Positions 59,956 through 64,000 of a stretch of DNA of 64,000 nucleotides are shown here, piece after piece. This stretch comes from Antarcticibacterium flavum (GTDB lineage: Bacteria; Bacteroidota; Bacteroidia; Flavobacteriales; Flavobacteriaceae): the NCBI RefSeq assembly GCF_006159205.1, contig NZ_CP040812.1, forward strand, positions 2,666,001-2,730,000, read 5' to 3'. The notes beneath the pieces are model-generated. The model ran no database searches. It worked only from the letters and a program-made list of their open reading frames with translations, and was not told the origin of the DNA. Within the stretch, counting starts at the first letter, position 1. The number at the start of each line of letters is the position of its first letter. The translations under genes were made by a program, and so were the position numbers.

Positions 59956-61272
59956 TTAACTAGCTGTATTATAGCTAATTACCATCCCAAGCTCTTTCGC
60001 CATTTTTCTTACACTTCTTTCTTTGTTGAGGTTAATTTTCTCTTCATAATCTTTTATTCCTTTTTCTATATAATCTAAACCTCTAACAAATAACTTCCAG
60101 TAAAGTTCTGCCAGTTTTCTGGCCATTGCTTTTATAGCGTGGCTCGGTCCCTTTCTGGCTCTTAGTTTTCTGCCGAAGGCACCTAGTGCAATTTTTTTGC
60201 TGTTGAGAAGGCTTGTGGCCACTTGTTTGAAGATTAATCCTGCTTTGGGCTGACCTTTTGATTTATGGTTTTTCCTCATTTTGCCGGAGTGGTGCTGTTT
60301 TGGAGCAAGGCCAAGCCAGGAAGTAAAATGTTTTTCTGTTGCCCATTTCTTCATATCTGTACCTACCTCGGCAAGGAGTTGCATCCAGGTATAATCTGTT
60401 ATTCCAGGCAGAACAGTGGCATCCCTATGGTTAAATACACTTAGTAGATAGCGGTCGAGGTTTTTAATCTTGGGTTTGTGATGCCTTATAGGCTTCCTTG
60501 TTTTTTTCTTGCCGGGTTTTAGGGATGCATCACCATTCTCTCCGCTCATCTTCTTAAGAACTTCATCCAATTTTTCATCACACCGCACTATTTGTACCTG
60601 ATAAAAATCATAGCAAGCAACTGCCTGCTCCAGTGCGAATAGACCTGCCTGAGTGTAGTGCCCTTTTAGAGATTTTATTACCAGTTCCCTTTTTGTTTTT
60701 AAAATGCTTTTTTCGCATAACTCCACCAGGACTTTCGGGTTTCTTTCTCCTTTGAGAATAGCTCTGATTACCCTCAATCCACTGGCTCCATGTACTTGAC
60801 TTAAAACTTCTTTTAAGCGGATGTTCATCATGGTGAGGGCTTTTTGCATATGATTTATATGCATTGCCGCACTGCGAATGTGATCTTCCCGAAGGCGTTG
60901 ATATTCCCGAAGTTCCTGGACAAGATCTTCTGCTACAAAACATCTGCTAAGAAGACCATGGCTATGTAACTGTTGTATCCACTGGCAATCCTTTACATCT
61001 GTTTTTCTGCCGGGAACTTGTTTAGTACTTCTCCCATCTACCAACCAGACATCGATTCCTCTGGCCTGTAGAATATCAAAGAGAATAACCCAATAAACTC
61101 CAGTGGCTTCCAAAGCAACAGTTTCGATATTATTATCGATCAAATAATCCGCTGCCATTTCCAAATCCTCAGTAAAAGTCTCGAAGCTTTTTACTTCTCT
61201 CCCTTCAAGACCTACAAAAATTTTGCGGGCTCCAATATCAATGCCCGCAGCATGGTTGTGAATTTTCTTCAT
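59956..61272 (-). CDS. IS110-family transposase
   Basis: The 438-residue protein has the DEDD N-terminal domain of IS110 transposases (AAGIDIGARKIFVGL, VALEATGVYWVILF, RKTDVKDCQWIQQL) and a C-terminal Transposase_20 domain (VLPGITDYTWMQLLAEVGTDMKKW, TSWLGLAPKQHHSGK), including the Ser used in catalysis. The full length and intact frame suggest activity. These enzymes use a structured RNA from the element's end to pick target and donor. Confidence 0.95.
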   Translation of the reverse strand: MKKIHNHAAGIDIGARKIFVGLEGREVKSFETFTEDLEMAADYLIDNNIETVALEATGVYWVILFDILQARGIDVWLVDGRSTKQVPGRKTDVKDCQWIQQLHSHGLLSRCFVAEDLVQELREYQRLREDHIRSAAMHINHMQKALTMMNIRLKEVLSQVHGASGLRVIRAILKGERNPKVLVELCEKSILKTKRELVIKSLKGHYTQAGLFALEQAVACYDFYQVQIVRCDEKLDEVLKKMSGENGDASLKPGKKKTRKPIRHHKPKIKNLDRYLLSVFNHRDATVLPGITDYTWMQLLAEVGTDMKKWATEKHFTSWLGLAPKQHHSGKMRKNHKSKGQPKAGLIFKQVATSLLNSKKIALGAFGRKLRARKGPSHAIKAMARKLAELYWKLFVRGLDYIEKGIKDYEEKINLNKERSVRKMAKELGMVISYNTAS

Positions 61273-61463
61273 AATAGAAAAAGTTTAAAAACCACATCGG
61301 AGAATTCTAAAGCAGTAAGACTACCATGCGGGCATCAATACGAAGTTGAGCACCAAAATCGCTACCATTATTTTCCGAAAACCATACTCGAACACAGGTA
61401 AAAAACACTATGTGTATATCGGCCAAATTGTGGTTTAAATTCCCTTATAAAAATACAATCCCC
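61273..61463 (-). ncRNA. Candidate bridge RNA region of the IS110 element
   Basis: The 190-bp non-coding stretch between the right end of the element and the transposase start is where IS110-group elements encode their bridge RNA. It contains small inverted pairs, but I cannot fold it reliably by eye. Position is the main evidence. Confidence 0.4.
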
Positions 61464-61472
61464 TACGTCAAT

Positions 61473-61791
61473 ATTCTTCGCTAGATAAAATTTTTTTTAT
61501 CTCAAATCTCGATCTGACGGGTGAGGAAGGGAGTGGGAGTTTTGAATTATGCAATATAGAAAACTCGTCTCCCTCGAGAGCACAAGCGTCCTCCCCCTTT
61601 AGGGGACCCAAGGGGTCGAGGAAAATTGGCCAATTTCACCCTGCTCATTCTAACAACTAACAACTAAAGGCTAAAGACTACAATCCCCGTCTCTTCTCTC
61701 TTCTCTTTTTTCTCTCCTCTTGTTTCTTGTCTTTTGTCTCCTGAATCTTTTTTTCGCTACCACAAAAGTTCCCCCTTTGGGGGCTAGGGGC
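61473..61791. other. Intergenic stretch with REP rest and heptamer arrays
   Basis: Contains the resumed REP end (CGATCTGACGGGTGAGG, 61509), a CCCCCTTTAGGGG unit (61598), a period-7 array TAACAAC-TAACAAC-TAAAGGC-TAAAGAC (61651-61680), a second (TCTCTTC-type, 61690-61745), and CCCCCTTTGGGGG-CTAGGGG (61771-61788) next to the glycosyltransferase stop. Confidence 0.6.
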
Positions 61792-62931
61792 CTATTTGTT
61801 AAATTTTCTCCCCTTCCACTCAAACCCTCTAAACAGTGACAACACCGCCACATAGGTTGAAAAAAAAGGATACACTATGCTGCTCCAAAAATAATTTCGC
61901 AACACCTCCTGCCGGTCAAAGAATTTAGCCGACTGGTATATGAGCAAGAAATCCAGGTTGAATTTGAAAAGGAAAACGATGAGCAGCGGCTGATAAGGGA
62001 TTATGCTGAAGAGCGCGAGGAAAGCGCCAATGATGAGCAGAAGGTTCATAAGAAGCACTGTAATACCCAGGAGCTTCGCGAAACTGCTCTTGTAGGCCGA
62101 TGTTTTCGCTGCCCAGCGAATACGTTGGGAAATAAGAGCGTAAAAATCGGGCTGGGGTTTGGTAAGAATTATGGCTTCTTTGGCTTTTAAGAATTCTAAT
62201 TGGAGCCCGGCTGCCGCGAATTTCTGCAGGAGGAAAACATCGTCACCGCTGGAGATATGATCATTTCCCTCAAAACCTCCTACCTCATAAAAAGCTTGTT
62301 TGGAATAACAAAGATTGGCGCCGTTGCACATAAAGGGCTGATCGAGTCCGAAGCCGCCTGCACCGGCTGCCTGCAGGCTCAGGAAATCCATCTCCTGGAA
62401 ATGCCGGAAATATTTCCTTCCGGTTTTTTCCCGTACAGGAAAAAAAGCCACGGGTCCTGCGACCAGTTGTGCGCTAGTTTCGGCTATTTTTTCGTTATAA
62501 GCCTGTAGCCAGGTTTCGGGTACGATACAGTCGGCATCTGTGGTAAGGAGATATTCAAATTGGGCGTTTTTGAGAGCGGTTAAAATCGCATCTTTTTTTG
62601 GGGAGGAGGTGATCCGCTCATTTTCGAGCAGGTGGATATTTAGATCGGGATTTGCATCCTTGTATTGTGAACATATCTCCCGGGAAGCATCTTCAGAAGC
62701 ATCGTTGACCAACAGGATCTCGAAATGTGAAGCAGGATACTTCAGCAGGGAAAGAGAGTTCAAAAGGTCCGGCAGATTTTCAGCTTCATTGCGGTAAGGA
62801 ACTACGATGGAAAATCGAATTTCGGGAGGCTTTCCGCTTAAAACATATTCAGGAATTTTTCTCCACCCAAAAATTAAAGTGCCGGTGAGAAAGACGTAGG
62901 CCAGGCTTACAATTATGAGGAGGATTATCAT
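61792..62931 (-). CDS. Family 2 glycosyltransferase, membrane-bound
   Basis: The 379-residue protein has an N-terminal helix (IILLIIVSLAYVFLTG), a GT2 domain: FSIVVPYRNEAENLPDLL, LLVNDASEDASREI, LLTTDADCIVP (DxD), GANLCYSKQAFYEVGGF, SSGDDVFLLQKF and QRIRWAAK (QxxRW), and three C-terminal membrane helices. The QxxRW motif links it to processive or lipid-linked sugar transfer. It probably acts at the inner membrane in cell-surface polysaccharide or glycolipid synthesis. Confidence 0.93.
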   Translation of the reverse strand: MIILLIIVSLAYVFLTGTLIFGWRKIPEYVLSGKPPEIRFSIVVPYRNEAENLPDLLNSLSLLKYPASHFEILLVNDASEDASREICSQYKDANPDLNIHLLENERITSSPKKDAILTALKNAQFEYLLTTDADCIVPETWLQAYNEKIAETSAQLVAGPVAFFPVREKTGRKYFRHFQEMDFLSLQAAGAGGFGLDQPFMCNGANLCYSKQAFYEVGGFEGNDHISSGDDVFLLQKFAAAGLQLEFLKAKEAIILTKPQPDFYALISQRIRWAAKTSAYKSSFAKLLGITVLLMNLLLIIGAFLALFSIIPYQPLLIVFLFKFNLDFLLIYQSAKFFDRQEVLRNYFWSSIVYPFFSTYVAVLSLFRGFEWKGRKFNK

Positions 62932-63043
62932 TTTTCAAAAGTTTGTAAAGCATTCCCGGCTGCGCAGAAATGCTTAGCTTTGTAATGTAAGGGCCAAGTT
63001 ACCAATTTTTTCAGCAGGTCCCGTAAAACCTACAGTTAAGCCA

Positions 63044-63679
63044 TTGAACAAGGAAAGGATCATTTTAGGAATAGACCCGGGGACCACGATTATGGGCTTT
63101 GGGCTTATCAAGGTGGAAAATAAAAAAATGCATTTCCTGCAGCTTAACGAGTTGCAGCTTAGCAAATACAGCGATCCTTATATTAAGCTGAAACTTATTT
63201 TTGAACGCACCATTGAACTCATTGACACTTATAATCCCGATGAGATCGCGATCGAGGCCCCTTTCTTCGGAAAGAATGTGCAGTCCATGCTCAAACTGGG
63301 ACGCGCCCAGGGAGTAGCCATGGCCGCCGGACTTTCACGCCAGATCCCCATCACAGAATACCTTCCGAAGAAAATAAAAATGGCCATTACCGGCAACGGA
63401 AATGCCAGCAAGGAACAGGTGGCGAAGATGCTTCAAAGTCTTTTAAATCTTAAAACCCTTCCGAAGAACCTGGATTCCACGGATGGGCTCGCGGCTGCGG
63501 TTTGCCATTTTTACAATTCGGGAAGGGTGGAAGTGGGAAAAAGCTATTCCGGCTGGGATTCCTTTGTGAAACAGAATCAAGATAAAATAAGCCCCCTAAC
63601 CCCAAAGGGGGAAAGCCCCCTAGCCCCCAACGGGGGAACTAAAAAAATAATAAATGAAAGATCAATCTCAACATCCTAA
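63044..63679 (+). CDS. ruvC: Crossover junction endodeoxyribonuclease RuvC, with repeat-derived tail
   Basis: The 211-residue protein has the RuvC core: IILGIDPGTTIMGFGLI (first Asp), PDEIAIEAPFFGKNVQSMLKLGRAQGV (Glu), and LDSTDGLAAAVCHFY (Asp pair). It resolves Holliday junctions. Flavobacterial RuvC usually ends soon after WDSFVKQNQDKI, near residue 184. Here the frame runs on through two units of the palindromic CCCCCTA...GGGGGA repeat, giving the extra tail SPLTPKGESPLAPNGGTKKI and overlapping the hemW start. A repeat insertion seems to have removed the old stop. Confidence 0.93.
   Translation: MNKERIILGIDPGTTIMGFGLIKVENKKMHFLQLNELQLSKYSDPYIKLKLIFERTIELIDTYNPDEIAIEAPFFGKNVQSMLKLGRAQGVAMAAGLSRQIPITEYLPKKIKMAITGNGNASKEQVAKMLQSLLNLKTLPKNLDSTDGLAAAVCHFYNSGRVEVGKSYSGWDSFVKQNQDKISPLTPKGESPLAPNGGTKKIINERSISTS
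63592..63639 (+). repeat. Palindromic CCCCCTA repeat inside ruvC
   Basis: Two units, CCCCCTAACCCCAAAGGGGG and CCCCCTAGCCCCCAACGGGGG, each a stem of five to six G-C pairs. Related units lie at 61598 and 61771 in intergenic DNA. Confidence 0.75.
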
Positions 63680-64000
63680 CCAACTCCTCCCCTTTGGGGA
63701 GGCGGGGAGGGGAGCTGGGGCTTTGTACATCCACATCCCATTTTGCAAGCAGGCCTGTCATTACTGTGATTTTCATTTTTCGACTTCGATGAAGAAGAAG
63801 GACGAGTTGGTAGCGATGTTGTGCAGGGAGATCGTGCTGCGGAAGGGGGAACTGCCGGCCGGGGAGTTGCAGACTATCTATTTTGGAGGAGGAACCCCTT
63901 CACTACTTTCTTCGGAAGAACTGAAACTGATATTCGACACCATCTATGAGCATTTCACTGTTGCCGAAGATGCCGAAATAACCCTCGAAGCCAATCCAGA
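63654..64000 (+). CDS. hemW: HemW-like radical SAM protein (heme chaperone), 3' partial
   Basis: The frame is open from the ATG at 63654 to the window end. From about residue 25 it reads LYIHIPFCKQACHYCDFHFSTS, with the radical-SAM C-x3-C-x2-C cluster and the HemW start pattern, then TIYFGGGTPSLLS and ITLEANP. HemW delivers heme; it was formerly named after anaerobic coproporphyrinogen oxidase. The first 24 residues (QLLPFGEAGRGAGA) are encoded by a CTCCCCTTTGGGGAGGCGGGGAGGGG repeat, not by a normal HemW start; a TTG at 63723 is an alternative start. It overlaps ruvC by 26 bp. Confidence 0.9.
   Translation, partial: MKDQSQHPNQLLPFGEAGRGAGALYIHIPFCKQACHYCDFHFSTSMKKKDELVAMLCREIVLRKGELPAGELQTIYFGGGTPSLLSSEELKLIFDTIYEHFTVAEDAEITLEANP

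Larger units (their letters stand above)
59943..61472 (-). mobile_element. IS110-family element
   Basis: The element is defined by the transposase gene and short inverted ends ATTGACGTA (59943-59951) / TACGTCAAT (61464-61472). Left of it the third 180-bp unit stops at AAAAATCACT; right of it the unit resumes about 35 bp later with CGATCTGACG (61509), so the unit was split. Upstream of the gene is a 190-bp non-coding part. IS110 elements lack long terminal repeats; exact ends need comparison with an empty site. Confidence 0.75.

Overview
The window looks like chromosome of a flavobacterium (Bacteroidota, Flavobacteriaceae-like). The signs are promoters of the TAnnTTTG type before several genes, A/T-rich start regions, many short lipoproteins and outer-membrane barrels, an ECF sigma factor followed by a barrel protein, BlaI/BlaR-type peptidases with TonB-like tails, DUF4168 and DUF456 proteins, and intergenic palindromic repeats typical of the group. 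Genus is not resolved. No rRNA gene, complete tRNA or CRISPR array was found.

1-16.5 kb is accessory DNA. It opens with a truncated Fic gene and a BfmA/BtgA-like mobilization gene. Next comes a defence-type operon: hsdM, hsdS, a KAP P-loop ATPase, hsdR, then a gene with an NDT/TIR-like N-terminal domain. The HsdS has two nearly identical target recognition domains, so an inverted-repeat recognition site is predicted. After this lie two homologous modules, each with a histone-H1-like small gene and a conserved intergenic segment; one also holds two mobile-element-type genes, the other a hipB-like antitoxin gene with only a stub of hipA. An IS4-family element sits in the central operator of a three-operator array upstream of hipB, and its 6-bp target duplication is exactly the operator spacer. 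A second, inverted copy of this operator array lies at 0.87-0.96 kb.

16.7-38.9 kb is ordinary chromosome: lipoproteins, an MFS carrier, a response regulator, a GNAT enzyme, a luciferase-like oxidoreductase, a sigma factor with a barrel protein, two cation/proton antiporters, a cupin lipoprotein, a YihY/BrkB protein, a PAS protein, a PfkB-type kinase, RecQ and Ssb.

39-50.6 kb holds four toxin-antitoxin modules, a ribosome hibernation factor and a BlaI-M56-M56-TPR operon. It is packed with at least three families of structured intergenic repeats.

50.7-64 kb holds barrel proteins, a creatininase-LrgA-LrgB operon, a kinase pair, a beta-lactamase-fold hydrolase, an IS110 element placed in a 180-bp tandem repeat, a family 2 glycosyltransferase, ruvC and the start of hemW. 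In the last two genes palindromic repeats appear to have been captured into coding sequence.

All functional calls come from reading the sequence and family knowledge; no database search was run.
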